Source of the DNA: a virus
Strand: one strand, 5' to 3'
Length of the DNA: 64,000 nucleotides
IMG/VR virus record: IMGVR_UViG_3300042884_000193
Coordinates: 55,557-119,556 of that record
The notes below the pieces were generated by a model that was not told where the DNA came from, did not search any database, and saw only the letters and a list, made by a program, of their open reading frames with translations. Positions 49,575-57,828 of this stretch are shown in pieces. Both the position numbers and the translations under genes were made by a program. The stretch's first letter is position 1; the number at the start of each line of letters is the position of its first letter.

Positions 49575-49717
49575 CAACAAAAGAAGTATTAGAAGATCTT
49601 ATTAAGCAGATGGAGAATTTGCGTAATAACAAGACAGTACCTTATCTTAACCCTTACAAGGGTATAGAGGACTGTGTTGAAATGCTGTATAAAAGAATTA
49701 AAACCCTTAAAGAATGA
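49571..49717 (+). CDS. Small helical protein (48 aa)
   Basis: The product is MTTKEVLEDLIKQMENLRNN, then a NPYKGIEDCVEMLYKRIKTL helix. It is coupled on both sides by four-base ATGA overlaps, which strongly supports translation. No family is recognised. Confidence 0.55.
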   Translation: MTTKEVLEDLIKQMENLRNNKTVPYLNPYKGIEDCVEMLYKRIKTLKE

Positions 49718-50022
49718 AGACTGAGTACACTAACAGGTATGGTGATGTAATTACCTTTGAGAAGAAGGATAATGTCATAGAGATGACTGGTTTTACTGAG
49801 CACTACCGCGTAGGTGGATGGCCTGGTGAAACAGAGATGCCTAACTATAAGTTCTCTATGATAGACCCTAGTGGTGGACCATACATTACTGCTCAAGCGG
49901 AGTGGCATGGTGAGGAGATGAATGGTACAGATATGGGATCTTTCCTACCAGAGTGGGCAGGTCTTAAGATAGAGTACATTACAGTAGAGGATAAGCTAGC
50001 TAAATTACATTTATGCAGTTGA
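49714..50022 (+). CDS. Unknown protein (102 aa)
   Basis: The protein is beta-rich (YGDVITFEKKDNVIEMTGFT; YITAQAEWHGEEMNGTDMGS) and ends in a hydrophobic helix (VEDKLAKLHLCS). It is coupled to its neighbours by overlaps. No family is recognised. Confidence 0.5.
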   Translation: MKTEYTNRYGDVITFEKKDNVIEMTGFTEHYRVGGWPGETEMPNYKFSMIDPSGGPYITAQAEWHGEEMNGTDMGSFLPEWAGLKIEYITVEDKLAKLHLCS

Positions 50023-50354
50023 AAAGAGAAGATGAAGACAGACTCAAGATTGCTAATCTTGTAGTGTGGTTACAAATGGCTGTATTTGCAGCTGATGAAA
50101 CTACTCATATTAAGTGGTTTAATAGGCATAAGACTAAGAATGTCTTGAATAACTTTAATGATATCGTGGTTAAAGAACACGGTCCATTACTGAAAGCATT
50201 CTGGGATATACCTGACCAGATAGACATGGTGGAGATGTCTAATAGATTGAGCAAGTTTGCAGAGCTCATAACAGATATGAATTATCTGGAGATGCAAGAG
50301 TGTGCGGAATTAATAGAGAAACATTTAAAACAAAAAAGAAATGGAAACGTTTAA
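50013..50354 (+). CDS. Unknown helical protein (113 aa)
   Basis: The protein is helical (LKIANLVVWLQMAVFAADET; MVEMSNRLSKFAELITDMNY; CAELIEKHLKQKRNGNV). It overlaps the next gene by 14 bases. No family is recognised. Confidence 0.5.
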   Translation: MQLKREDEDRLKIANLVVWLQMAVFAADETTHIKWFNRHKTKNVLNNFNDIVVKEHGPLLKAFWDIPDQIDMVEMSNRLSKFAELITDMNYLEMQECAELIEKHLKQKRNGNV

Positions 50355-50706
50355 TGTATTTGATGTATGTGTATTTGTATTTACTGGTTTAACTACTGGT
50401 ATGGCTATAGGTTTAGCTATTAGAAATAAGAAGACTAAGAATCTTCAGGATGAACTAGACTATCTAGAAAATAGGTACAAGAGTTTAGTAGATGATTATA
50501 CTGAATGTGTTATTGAAAATCACAATGTACAGTGTGTTATTGAAAATCACAGACTACAGTTTGAGAAGTATTTAAAACCTATTACTCCTGTTAAGAAAGA
50601 GGTTGTAGTTAAGAAGAAAGTAGGAAGACCTAAAGGAAGTACTAATAAACCTAAACAAGATGGCAAACCAACTACCCGTAAGTATACGCGCAAAAGTAGT
50701 AAGTAA
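50341..50706 (+). CDS. Membrane-anchored protein with AT-hook (121 aa)
   Basis: An N-terminal membrane segment (VFDVCVFVFTGLTTGMAIGL) is followed by a coiled coil with a short duplication (CVIENHNV then CVIENHRL). The basic tail contains KKKVGRPKGSTNKPK, whose GRPKG core is the AT-hook that binds the minor groove of AT-rich DNA. Together this could tether phage DNA to the membrane; that is inference. Confidence 0.6.
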   Translation: METFNVFDVCVFVFTGLTTGMAIGLAIRNKKTKNLQDELDYLENRYKSLVDDYTECVIENHNVQCVIENHRLQFEKYLKPITPVKKEVVVKKKVGRPKGSTNKPKQDGKPTTRKYTRKSSK

Positions 50707-51034
50707 GAACTTAGAGATAGATCCATTGGGATCTGCTAAGTTGTCTCAATTTATCCAGGGTATGGATGAGGGTGATACAATTATTATTACTTATGAAGTA
50801 CAGAATGATGATGCTAGCTATGCTCAAGTGAGTAAAGTGCATAAACACATCAGAGAACTTGCTAGTTATACCGGTGATTCATTTGAAGATATGAAACTCC
50901 AGGTTAAGTTACGTGCTGGTTTATGTAATAATTCAGATTGCAAATCTTTTGCTGATTGTAGCAAAGAAGAAGTGTCTATGGCTATTCAGGCGTCGATTGA
51001 GATTGGGGAGCTTGTGGGTTTTTCTCTGTATTAA
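50660..51034 (+). CDS. Conserved early protein, possibly recombination-related (124 aa)
   Basis: The sequence (FIQGMDEGDTIIITYEVQND, then DASYAQVSKVHKHIRELASY, SFEDMKLQVKLRAGLC and KSFADCSKEEVSMAIQASIE) follows a pattern that I know from phage proteins near recombination genes, loosely like NinB in layout. A true NinB relation is not shown. It overlaps the AT-hook gene by 47 bases and its end overlaps a minus-strand gene by 53 bases. Confidence 0.5.
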   Translation: MANQLPVSIRAKVVSKNLEIDPLGSAKLSQFIQGMDEGDTIIITYEVQNDDASYAQVSKVHKHIRELASYTGDSFEDMKLQVKLRAGLCNNSDCKSFADCSKEEVSMAIQASIEIGELVGFSLY

Positions 51035-51326
51035 CCATCTCACCAGTTTCTACGTCTAATGTAGTTTTTTTAATCTTACCTTGTTCTCTTGCGGCTTCTT
51101 CAATTAGAAGTGTAAGTCCAAAGAGAACTTTGTATTTAAAGAAATCTAGGTTATCATCTGATGTACTAGAGTTAACAGACTCCATTAATAGTTTGTAGCT
51201 GTCCATATCTTTTGGAAGCAAATCAATAATTAGTTTGTTAATTTGAGCATACATTGCTGCAGGAATTTCTACAGTTACTGATGTTTGCTCGTCAAGTACA
51301 TCAATGTCAATAGTTTTATTTGCCAT
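50982..51326 (-). CDS. Isolated leftward gene, unknown soluble protein (114 aa)
   Basis: The ATG at 51326 opens a well-formed protein (IDIDVLDEQTSVTVEIPAAM; FKYKVLFGLTLLIEEAAREQ) with a disordered Pro/Gln/Ser tail. It is the only leftward gene in the right arm and fills an otherwise empty 318-base gap. Its 3' end overlaps the rightward 124-aa gene. The balanced composition supports a real gene; no family is recognised. Confidence 0.55.
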   Translation of the reverse strand: MANKTIDIDVLDEQTSVTVEIPAAMYAQINKLIIDLLPKDMDSYKLLMESVNSSTSDDNLDFFKYKVLFGLTLLIEEAAREQGKIKKTTLDVETGEMVNTEKNPQAPQSQSTPE

Positions 51327-51351
51327 AAATTTAAATTTAGAAAGCTAAGAT

Positions 51352-52059
51352 ATGCTAGAAAGTGTAAACCTACAAGATGTAAAACAAAAACTCGTAAGCA
51401 AACTTCAACCTTGTGGTTGGGGTGCTAAGCTAAGAACCTTTATGCTGGGAGAAGATATGGATGTTATATTAGATAAGCTTCTCAAAGATGCCTTAGATAA
51501 TAAAAGATTCACTCCTAAGATTAAGGATATCTTTAATGCTTTTGAGGAATGTCCTTTTGATACTACAAGAGTAGTTGTTATTGGTCAGGATCCCTATCCG
51601 CAACTTAATGTTGCTGATGGCTTAGCATTTAGCTGTAGTAAGAAAGGTAAGATAGAAGCCTCTCTTGCATATATGCACGGGTCTATTAAAAAGACAGCAG
51701 TTCCCGGTTATATTGGTAGTTGTGATCTCAAGCCTTGGGCTAATCAAGGTGTGTTATTATTAAATAGTGCATTTACAACGGTGATAAATAAACCAGGTAG
51801 TCACTATTTGCTATGGCGCCCTTTCCTTGTACAAGTATTAGATAGTTTAGTTTGGGAAAAGCCCGGACTCATCTATGTATTCTTAGGTAAGAAAGCTCAA
51901 GAGTATGCAGATCTAATTCCTGATAACAATTATAAGATTATGGTATCGCATCCTGCGAGTGCTGCTTATGAGAATCAAGAAGAGTGGGACTGTGAAGACA
52001 TGTGGAATAAGATTAACAAATATTTAGAACAAGATGGAGGAACCAAAATATCCTGGTAA
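51352..52059 (+). CDS. ung: Uracil-DNA glycosylase, family 1 (235 aa)
   Basis: The water-activating motif GQDPYP lies at residues 78-83 (Asp 80), then LAFS, LLLNSAFTT and the minor-groove loop HPASAAY near 200. The enzyme removes uracil from DNA, here most likely to repair phage DNA; crAss-like phages commonly encode one. Pro after GQDPY replaces the His of the E. coli enzyme, as in several other family 1 members. It overlaps the next gene by 26 bases. Confidence 0.85.
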   Translation: MLESVNLQDVKQKLVSKLQPCGWGAKLRTFMLGEDMDVILDKLLKDALDNKRFTPKIKDIFNAFEECPFDTTRVVVIGQDPYPQLNVADGLAFSCSKKGKIEASLAYMHGSIKKTAVPGYIGSCDLKPWANQGVLLLNSAFTTVINKPGSHYLLWRPFLVQVLDSLVWEKPGLIYVFLGKKAQEYADLIPDNNYKIMVSHPASAAYENQEEWDCEDMWNKINKYLEQDGGTKISW

Positions 52060-52318
52060 AGTAAAAGTGTCTGCATTTATAGATGTAAACTTTGGAGAGA
52101 TGTGGTTTGAGGTTGAAGGTAAAGGTAGGCTGACTATAAAAAACAAATGTTTATATGATGCTCTATCTAAGTTTGATATCAAGATGGACCGCGCTAAGGA
52201 AATTGTTAAGGTTATTGCTAATGATATAGCAAGCTGTCGTAACTATTATGTTGATTTATGTGATTACCGAGTAAGTTATGAAGAAGAAACAATTGAATCA
52301 GTTACAGCAGAATGTTGA
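52034..52318 (+). CDS. Unknown protein after ung (94 aa)
   Basis: The protein (KVKVSAFIDVNFGEMWFEVE; RAKEIVKVIANDIASCRNYY) is alpha/beta and moderately acidic at its end. It overlaps ung and the next gene, so it is co-translated with them. No family is recognised. Confidence 0.5.
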   Translation: MEEPKYPGKVKVSAFIDVNFGEMWFEVEGKGRLTIKNKCLYDALSKFDIKMDRAKEIVKVIANDIASCRNYYVDLCDYRVSYEEETIESVTAEC

Positions 52319-52763
52319 CAGCTATGTTAGAGACTTAAACACATCAATTAGTGCAGCTGTAAATAAGTTTTTTGCTCAAATGAGTGAGATACTTGAGGAA
52401 GATATTGATCATGATGATTATATCTTACCATGCACTGTAACATTTGAAGAGCTTGTGCAAATTGTAGAGGATACATTCCCTAGGGAAAAACCTTTTACTG
52501 CTAGTGTAAGTTCAAGAGCTAATCGTGTACCTTTGATAAGGCAGCTGACATATTACATTGGTGCAAGCATGGGTCATACATATAATCATATGTATAATGC
52601 ATTGAATGTGCTATATGGTAATAAGGTTATTAAGAATCATGCTACTATAGATCATAGTATTAAGAAGATCCGAGATCTTTTATCTATCAATGATCCTAAG
52701 TGCATTACTCTAAGGTTGCAAATTATGAATGCTGTAATTAAATATGTAGAAAAAGATGAATGA
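52278..52763 (+). CDS. Unknown protein (161 aa)
   Basis: The protein is helical (LQQNVDSYVRDLNTSISAAV; RQLTYYIGASMGHTYNHMYN; IRDLLSINDPKCITLRLQIM). The central part resembles the helix-turn-helix of DnaA domain IV in outline (H-T-Y-N-x-M-Y-N, then K-I-R-D-L), which may be a DNA-binding element. It sits before the replication genes. A role in origin recognition is possible but unproved. Confidence 0.45.
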   Translation: MKKKQLNQLQQNVDSYVRDLNTSISAAVNKFFAQMSEILEEDIDHDDYILPCTVTFEELVQIVEDTFPREKPFTASVSSRANRVPLIRQLTYYIGASMGHTYNHMYNALNVLYGNKVIKNHATIDHSIKKIRDLLSINDPKCITLRLQIMNAVIKYVEKDE

Positions 52764-53310
52764 GCTATTTGAGTTTTTAGAAGCCAATAAGATTACACCT
52801 AACCAGTATTATCTTTTATGGTGTATACATACGGGTAACAAGCCTAAGAATATTAATGCTCACCTAGAACTTAGAGCATTACAAGCTTCTAACTTTGTAA
52901 AGGGTGCTAAGCTTAATGACTCAGCTCTTGCTTTGATTGGACATACTCCGGCTGTAAAAGAATTTAGTTTTGAAGAAGGTGCATCAAGCATTGATACATT
53001 TATTTCTATATTCCCTAAGGGTAAGTTGCCTACGGGTAAACCTGCCAGAGTGAACAAGAAAAATATTGAAGATGCTTTTAAGTGGTTCTTTAATAACTAT
53101 GACTATAGCTGGGATGTAATACTACAAGCAACATTGTATTATGTTGAGACCTATGAGAAAAGTAATTTCATGTATATGAGGAATTCTCAATACTTTATCC
53201 GTAAACAAAATACAGATAGATCTTGGGACTCAGAGCTTGCTAATTACTGTGAGATTATTATTAACGGAGATGAAGAAGACACATCTCATTTTACTGATAG
53301 AGTTGTATGA
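52756..53310 (+). CDS. Unknown protein in the replication block (184 aa)
   Basis: The N-terminal helices (LFEFLEANKITPNQYYLLWC; HLELRALQASNFVKGAKL) look like a winged helix and are followed by a helical region with aromatic residues (DAFKWFFNNYDYSWDVILQA; SNFMYMRNSQYFIRK). It overlaps both neighbours by short stretches. Place and layout suggest a helicase-loading or primosome helper; not confirmed. Confidence 0.45.
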   Translation: MNELFEFLEANKITPNQYYLLWCIHTGNKPKNINAHLELRALQASNFVKGAKLNDSALALIGHTPAVKEFSFEEGASSIDTFISIFPKGKLPTGKPARVNKKNIEDAFKWFFNNYDYSWDVILQATLYYVETYEKSNFMYMRNSQYFIRKQNTDRSWDSELANYCEIIINGDEEDTSHFTDRVV

Positions 53311-53504
53311 GTTTAATTTCTGAAAAGTTTTTAGCTAAGTTTTTGGTATCCGCTGTGGTATCACTAATGTGCTGGACAATTATAAATAATGTGGTCACTC
53401 CAATTGGTTTTGGCTCCTATCTTTTTATAGAATTTCTCTTGCTTGTGGCAAGGTTTTTTTATATATTTGCATGGAAGAGAATCGATGGGTACACACCCAG
53501 ATAA
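53307..53504 (+). CDS. Small membrane protein (65 aa)
   Basis: Two hydrophobic segments (FLVSAVVSLMCWTIINNVV; LFIEFLLLVARFFYIFAW) make a two-span protein with a basic end. It is coupled to the preceding gene by ATGA. The promoter of the helicase operon lies inside its 3' end. Confidence 0.55.
   Translation: MSLISEKFLAKFLVSAVVSLMCWTIINNVVTPIGFGSYLFIEFLLLVARFFYIFAWKRIDGYTPR
53439..53469 (+). promoter_or_regulatory. Full Bacteroidota-type promoter of the replication operon
   Basis: TTG (53439-53441) is followed after 20 bases by TATATTTG (53462-53469), within the end of the membrane-protein gene. The leader to the ATG at 53523 is about 47 bases. It would allow separate expression of the helicase, Sak4-like and SSB-like genes. 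Confidence 0.6.
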
Positions 53505-53522
53505 TGTAAATCCCAATAATTA

Positions 53523-54536
53523 ATGCTTAATGAATCTGAAGATGTAAACAGTCTTCCCTGGAATAGTCAGCGAGAAGGTTTCCTAGACTCGCTCAACTAT
53601 ATGAAGGGCAGACAAGAAGGTCGGATTAAAAGTTTAAAGACACCTTGGGATAAGTTTAATGATGCTACAACAGACGGTCTAGAATGGCACTCTATGACAG
53701 TTATAGGTGGAAGACCTGGTAGTGGCAAAACTCTTATTAAAGATCAAATTGTAAGAGAAGCTTTTAAACTTAATCAAGGTGAATCATTTAGGGTACTAGA
53801 GTTTCAGTTTGAGATGCTAGCCCGGACTAGTGCCATTAGAGAATACTCTAGTGTGCTTGGAAAATCTTATAAGTATTTGTGTAGCGCTGACGGCAAGCTC
53901 ACTACTGAAGATCTCCAGAAATGTTATCAACATGCCGTTGAGAGAGTAAAGTATCCAATAGATGTTGTAGAAAATCCTATTACTGTAAATGAGTTAAAGG
54001 ATATAGTACAGCAGTATATGAACTTTCATGCTATAAGAGATGAGGATAAAAACTTTGTAGCTTATTGCAAGACTGTAGTGACACTTGATCACTCTCTCCT
54101 ATTAAAGAAAGCGCCATTTGAAAAGGACAAGTATGATACTTTGTATAATTTAGGAGAGGCTATAACAGAACTTAAACGTAAGTTTCCAATAGCTTTTATT
54201 ATCCTGACACAATTAAACAGAGGCATAGATAATCCTGAAAGGAATGAGGACGGTAGGTATGGTAATTACATACTTGAGTCTGATATTTTTGGTTCAGATG
54301 CGCTATTGCAACATGCGGATACTCTTGTTGGTATTAACAGGCCAGGTAAACAGAAGATTAAAATGTATGGTCCTGACAAATACCTTATTGAAGATGATCG
54401 TATCCTAGTACTACACTTTCTTAAGTGCCGTAATGGTGATAACCGCATGAGTTTTTTCAGAGCAGAATTTGAAAAGATGAGGATTTCAGAAATGGAAACC
54501 CCACCTAAACAAGAAAGAAAATTAACAACAAGATGA
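53523..54536 (+). CDS. DnaB-like replicative helicase (337 aa)
   Basis: The Walker A GGRPGSGKT is at residues 62-70, and motifs VVTLDHSLLL, FIILTQLNRGIDN and LHFLKCRNGDNRMSFFRAEF follow, as in the C-terminal RecA fold of DnaB. The N-terminal DnaB domain is missing; only a short start precedes the ATPase, as in some phage helicases. It unwinds the fork with the primase encoded 3 kb downstream. The stop overlaps the next start by four bases. Confidence 0.8.
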   Translation: MLNESEDVNSLPWNSQREGFLDSLNYMKGRQEGRIKSLKTPWDKFNDATTDGLEWHSMTVIGGRPGSGKTLIKDQIVREAFKLNQGESFRVLEFQFEMLARTSAIREYSSVLGKSYKYLCSADGKLTTEDLQKCYQHAVERVKYPIDVVENPITVNELKDIVQQYMNFHAIRDEDKNFVAYCKTVVTLDHSLLLKKAPFEKDKYDTLYNLGEAITELKRKFPIAFIILTQLNRGIDNPERNEDGRYGNYILESDIFGSDALLQHADTLVGINRPGKQKIKMYGPDKYLIEDDRILVLHFLKCRNGDNRMSFFRAEFEKMRISEMETPPKQERKLTTR

Positions 54537-55069
54537 GTATATCAACAAAAACCGAGGATTCAAGGGACAAAGTGGCTGAGCTTAGAAAACATCATGAGCC
54601 ATTGCTAGATGCAATAGGACAACCTGATGCTTTATTTCAACCTAAGTTAGCATATGTTCCTAAAGGAAAGACAGAAGCTCATGTGAGTTTCTTCTTAGGA
54701 GATTTTAAAAAGAAGCAAGATATCTACATTGAATTTGCAAGTAGAGATCTTGAAGTAGAAGATCCTTCAAGAACATTATGGTTGTGGCAGTTTAATCCAC
54801 ACTGGGAAGAAGAATATGATACTACCGAGCCTATGGCTAATGGTCAAGTAAGATATCTTATTCCTGTATCAGAATTAATGAAGGTGTCTGCACCTGTAGA
54901 AAAGAAAGTAGCAACCTCTGAGCAATTAGATCTTATTACATTCTTCTCTGAGATTATTGATCCTGATCAGGATGTACCACTTGACCAAATGACTGTTAGA
55001 GATCTTGCAGCTATTCTTTTAAAGAAGCCTGTAAGTAATAAGAAATGGTTAAATGATTTAATTAAATAA
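54533..55069 (+). CDS. Unknown replication-block protein (178 aa)
   Basis: The first 110 residues look like a small alpha/beta domain (PKLAYVPKGKTEAHVSFFLG; IYIEFASRDLEVEDPSRTLW). A linker and a C-terminal helical part (LDLITFFSEIIDPDQDVPLD) follow. It is coupled to the helicase gene and lies 1 base before the Sak4-like gene, so it is likely a replication or recombination partner. Confidence 0.5.
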   Translation: MSISTKTEDSRDKVAELRKHHEPLLDAIGQPDALFQPKLAYVPKGKTEAHVSFFLGDFKKKQDIYIEFASRDLEVEDPSRTLWLWQFNPHWEEEYDTTEPMANGQVRYLIPVSELMKVSAPVEKKVATSEQLDLITFFSEIIDPDQDVPLDQMTVRDLAAILLKKPVSNKKWLNDLIK

Positions 55070-55070
55070 C

Positions 55071-55814
55071 ATGGAGATTAAACTTCCTACTAGTAAGGTT
55101 CCGGCTGAGCAATCAAGTCCGCGTAACCTGGTAATCTTTTCAAAGCCAAAGACTGGCAAAACAACATTATTGTCACAGCTTGATAACTGTCTTATTCTAG
55201 ATTTAGAAAAGGGCTCTAAGTATGTAGATGCGATGAAAGTTGAAGCTCACTCTATTGAGGAGATTAAGCAAATCGGTAAAGCAATTACAGAAGCAGGTAA
55301 CCCCTATAAGTATATTGCTGTAGACACAATCACTGCATTAGAAGAGATGTGTATTCCGTATGCTGAACAATTGTATATGAAAACTCCTATGGGTAAGAAC
55401 TGGCCTACTGATGGTAAGCTTAAGTACGGAACCATTATAGGACTACCTAACGGTGCTGGTTACCAGTATCTTAGAGAAGCTTTTACGAAAGCTGTAGCCT
55501 ATATTCAAACATGGGCACCTAGAATTATTCTAGTAGGACACGTGAAAGATACAATGTTGGAGAAAGATGGTGCTGAGTTTAACTCATTAGATTTAGATCT
55601 AACAGGTAAACTAAAAAGAATTACAGCATCTAATTCTGATTCTATTGGATATCTTTACAGAAAAGGTAAGAAGAATATCTTGAGCTTTAAGACTAGTGAT
55701 GAGATTGCATGTGGTGCAAGACCTAGGCACTTGAGTAACCAAGAAATTATTCTATCTGAAATAGATAGCGAGGGTAATATTACTACAAACTGGGATAAAA
55801 TTTACATTGATTAA
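55071..55814 (+). CDS. Sak4-like RecA-fold ATPase (247 aa)
   Basis: Residues 20-32 hold the Walker A (FSKPKTGKTT), and YIAVDT near 83-88 is the Walker B. The small RecA core with RIILVGHVKDTML and LDLDLTGKLKRITASN matches the AAA_24/Sak4 single-strand annealing ATPases. Sak4 proteins drive phage recombination together with an SSB-like partner, and the next gene fits this. The gene stops just before that partner. Confidence 0.75.
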   Translation: MEIKLPTSKVPAEQSSPRNLVIFSKPKTGKTTLLSQLDNCLILDLEKGSKYVDAMKVEAHSIEEIKQIGKAITEAGNPYKYIAVDTITALEEMCIPYAEQLYMKTPMGKNWPTDGKLKYGTIIGLPNGAGYQYLREAFTKAVAYIQTWAPRIILVGHVKDTMLEKDGAEFNSLDLDLTGKLKRITASNSDSIGYLYRKGKKNILSFKTSDEIACGARPRHLSNQEIILSEIDSEGNITTNWDKIYID

Positions 55815-55824
55815 ACTAGAAAAA

Positions 55825-56517
55825 ATGATTAGCACAAAAAACATCGGAGGAGAACAATCCTCGTCAACACCAAAGACATTGCAACCAGGTAACAATGCCT
55901 GTAAAATTCTTGGTTTAAAGCTTGAACCAACTCGCTTTGATCCTAAAGCTTTTAATGTAATGTTGAGCCTTGAAGGTAATGATCTAGGATCAGACTTTGA
56001 GGGATTCTTTATCAATAAGGATGATGAGTCTCTGGGTCGTCACAAAGGTCAAGTAGGTAGAGTGCGTCTTAGTGAGTATGCTTACCAAGATGGTACTACT
56101 AAAAGTGGTATTAAAGTTAACCGTGACTATGAGATATTGCGCGCTCTTCAGAACCTGTGCAAAGTAACTGGATGTACTGATTGGTTTGAGAAGCAAGATA
56201 ATCAGCATGATACTATAGAATCTTTTGTTAATCAATTTGATTCTGATCTTCCTTGTACAGATAAGTTTGTTAACTTCTGTATTGGTGGTAAAGAGTATCA
56301 AAACAAACAGGGCTATACTAACTTTGATTTATATGTAGTAAAGCCAGCTCGTGGTCAATATGGTTACGAGTCAGCTGATGTAGCACCTGAGAATAGTAAG
56401 CTTATGAAATTTGATTCTGCTCTTCACATTAAGAAAAGTAAGTCAGATACAGTTACATCCTTTGGAGATGGTCCTGTAACAACCTCATCATCAGTGAGTA
56501 ACGATTTTGAGTTGTAA
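55825..56517 (+). CDS. SSB-like partner of the Sak4 ATPase (230 aa)
   Basis: The ATG at 55825 (MISTKNIGGEQ) is preferred to one at 55807, which overlaps the ATPase gene. An N-terminal beta-barrel-like domain (ILGLKLEPTRFDPKAFNVML; EGFFINKDDESLGRHKGQVG) is followed by a long body and ends in NDFEL, an acidic-hydrophobic tail like that of SSB proteins. The gene pair order supports a single-strand binding role; the OB-fold is inferred. A terminator follows. Confidence 0.6.
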   Translation: MISTKNIGGEQSSSTPKTLQPGNNACKILGLKLEPTRFDPKAFNVMLSLEGNDLGSDFEGFFINKDDESLGRHKGQVGRVRLSEYAYQDGTTKSGIKVNRDYEILRALQNLCKVTGCTDWFEKQDNQHDTIESFVNQFDSDLPCTDKFVNFCIGGKEYQNKQGYTNFDLYVVKPARGQYGYESADVAPENSKLMKFDSALHIKKSKSDTVTSFGDGPVTTSSSVSNDFEL

Positions 56518-56537
56518 ATTATTTGGTTGTTAATAGG

Positions 56538-56566
56538 AAGGGGAGTATTTTCACTCCCCTTTCTTT
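56538..56566 (+). terminator. Strong intrinsic terminator after the SSB-like gene
   Basis: AAGGGGAGT pairs perfectly with ACTCCCCTT around ATTTTC and is followed by TCTTTT. It ends the helicase to SSB-like transcript. Confidence 0.8.
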
Positions 56567-56579
56567 TACCCTATAAATT

Positions 56580-57551
56580 ATGATAAGTACAAAATCTTTG
56601 TTAGATGATCCATGTAAAGTACCGTCTTACTGGGTCTTTGAATATTATTGCTGTTTAACAGAGAGACTTGTAGGCCAGGATATTAAGATTAAATCTATAT
56701 TCAAACCTGATGAAAAAACACCAAGCTTTTGTATATATATGAAGGGTGATGTTTATTTCTACAAGGATTTTTCAACCGGCAAAGGTGGTAATTCACTGCA
56801 GTTTGTCAAAGATCTATTTAATATAGATGCAAGTCGAGCTGCAGCAAAAATTATTACTGATTACAATGAGTATATGATGTCTGGTAAAAAGGATGATGAC
56901 ATACGTAACTTTAAGAAGCAAGCTAAGTATCAAGTAAAGTATCACAAGAAAAGAGAGTGGACAAAACAAGATGGAACTTTCTGGACTAAGTATGCAATCA
57001 GTTCTGCTATACTAGAAAACTTTAATGTAATTCCTTTGGAAAGTTATACTATGACCAAAGAAGATGATGCTGATAGATTGATTATTAATGGACCTCACCT
57101 GTATGCATATACTAGAATTGATGGCACCATATATAAAATATATCAGCCCTATGTTACAGACCATAAGTTTCTCAAGGTAAAGAATTATATTCAAGGTACT
57201 GATCAGCTTAAGTTTAATCAACCTAACCTTGTTATATGTAGTTCTCTAAAGGATTCTATGTGCCTTACTAATTTTGGTTACAACACAGAAGTTGTTGCCC
57301 CAGACAGTGAGAATACTGTGATACCTAATGGTGCTATGTCAATGTACAAGCTGAAGTATAAAGCTATATGTACTCTCTTTGATAATGATGTAGCTGGCAT
57401 TAAGGCTGCACAGAAGTATGAAGAGCTATATGATTTGCCAGGTGTTATCATACCAATGTCTAAGGATCTATCTGATTCTGTTAGAGACTACGGTATACCT
57501 GAGACAAGAAAAGTGTTACACCCTTTATTAAAAGAAGCATTAAAGAAATAA
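56580..57551 (+). CDS. DnaG-like primase (323 aa)
   Basis: The N-terminal part has the DnaG Zn-domain fold pattern without the CHC2 cysteines (FKPDEKTPSFCIYMKGD, then YKDFSTGKGGNSLQFVKDLF). The C-terminal Toprim domain ends in TLFDNDVAGIKAAQKY (Asp-x-Asp). The usual Glu-Gly of the Toprim first motif reads Ser-Ser (LVICSSLKDSM), as I recall in other Bacteroidota phage primases. It makes RNA primers for the fork together with the DnaB-like helicase. Confidence 0.7.
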   Translation: MISTKSLLDDPCKVPSYWVFEYYCCLTERLVGQDIKIKSIFKPDEKTPSFCIYMKGDVYFYKDFSTGKGGNSLQFVKDLFNIDASRAAAKIITDYNEYMMSGKKDDDIRNFKKQAKYQVKYHKKREWTKQDGTFWTKYAISSAILENFNVIPLESYTMTKEDDADRLIINGPHLYAYTRIDGTIYKIYQPYVTDHKFLKVKNYIQGTDQLKFNQPNLVICSSLKDSMCLTNFGYNTEVVAPDSENTVIPNGAMSMYKLKYKAICTLFDNDVAGIKAAQKYEELYDLPGVIIPMSKDLSDSVRDYGIPETRKVLHPLLKEALKK

Positions 57552-57555
57552 AATT

Positions 57556-57828
57556 ATGGAAGAAGAGAATTTAAAATTAGCACATAGAATTTTACAGAAT
57601 TCAACATATGGAATCATGCATGATTCGTTACCTGAAACTATACCTATGCGTTATAATAGTGATTACGATAGGTTACTTGATCAGATTAGTACACTTTGTT
57701 TACCAGACCAAGCAGATAAGGTAATAGTTAAAATGCTTGATATTATTAAAGGTTATGATGCTGATGAGACTCACCGTCATATAAATGATTTACTAATGCA
57801 GATAGCTAGAAAGCATGTGGGTTTATAA
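57556..57828 (+). CDS. Small helical protein (90 aa)
   Basis: The protein is acidic and helical (EEENLKLAHRILQNSTYGIM; YDRLLDQISTLCLPDQADKV). It starts 4 bases after the primase stop and overlaps the next gene by 14 bases. No family is recognised. Confidence 0.5.
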   Translation: MEEENLKLAHRILQNSTYGIMHDSLPETIPMRYNSDYDRLLDQISTLCLPDQADKVIVKMLDIIKGYDADETHRHINDLLMQIARKHVGL

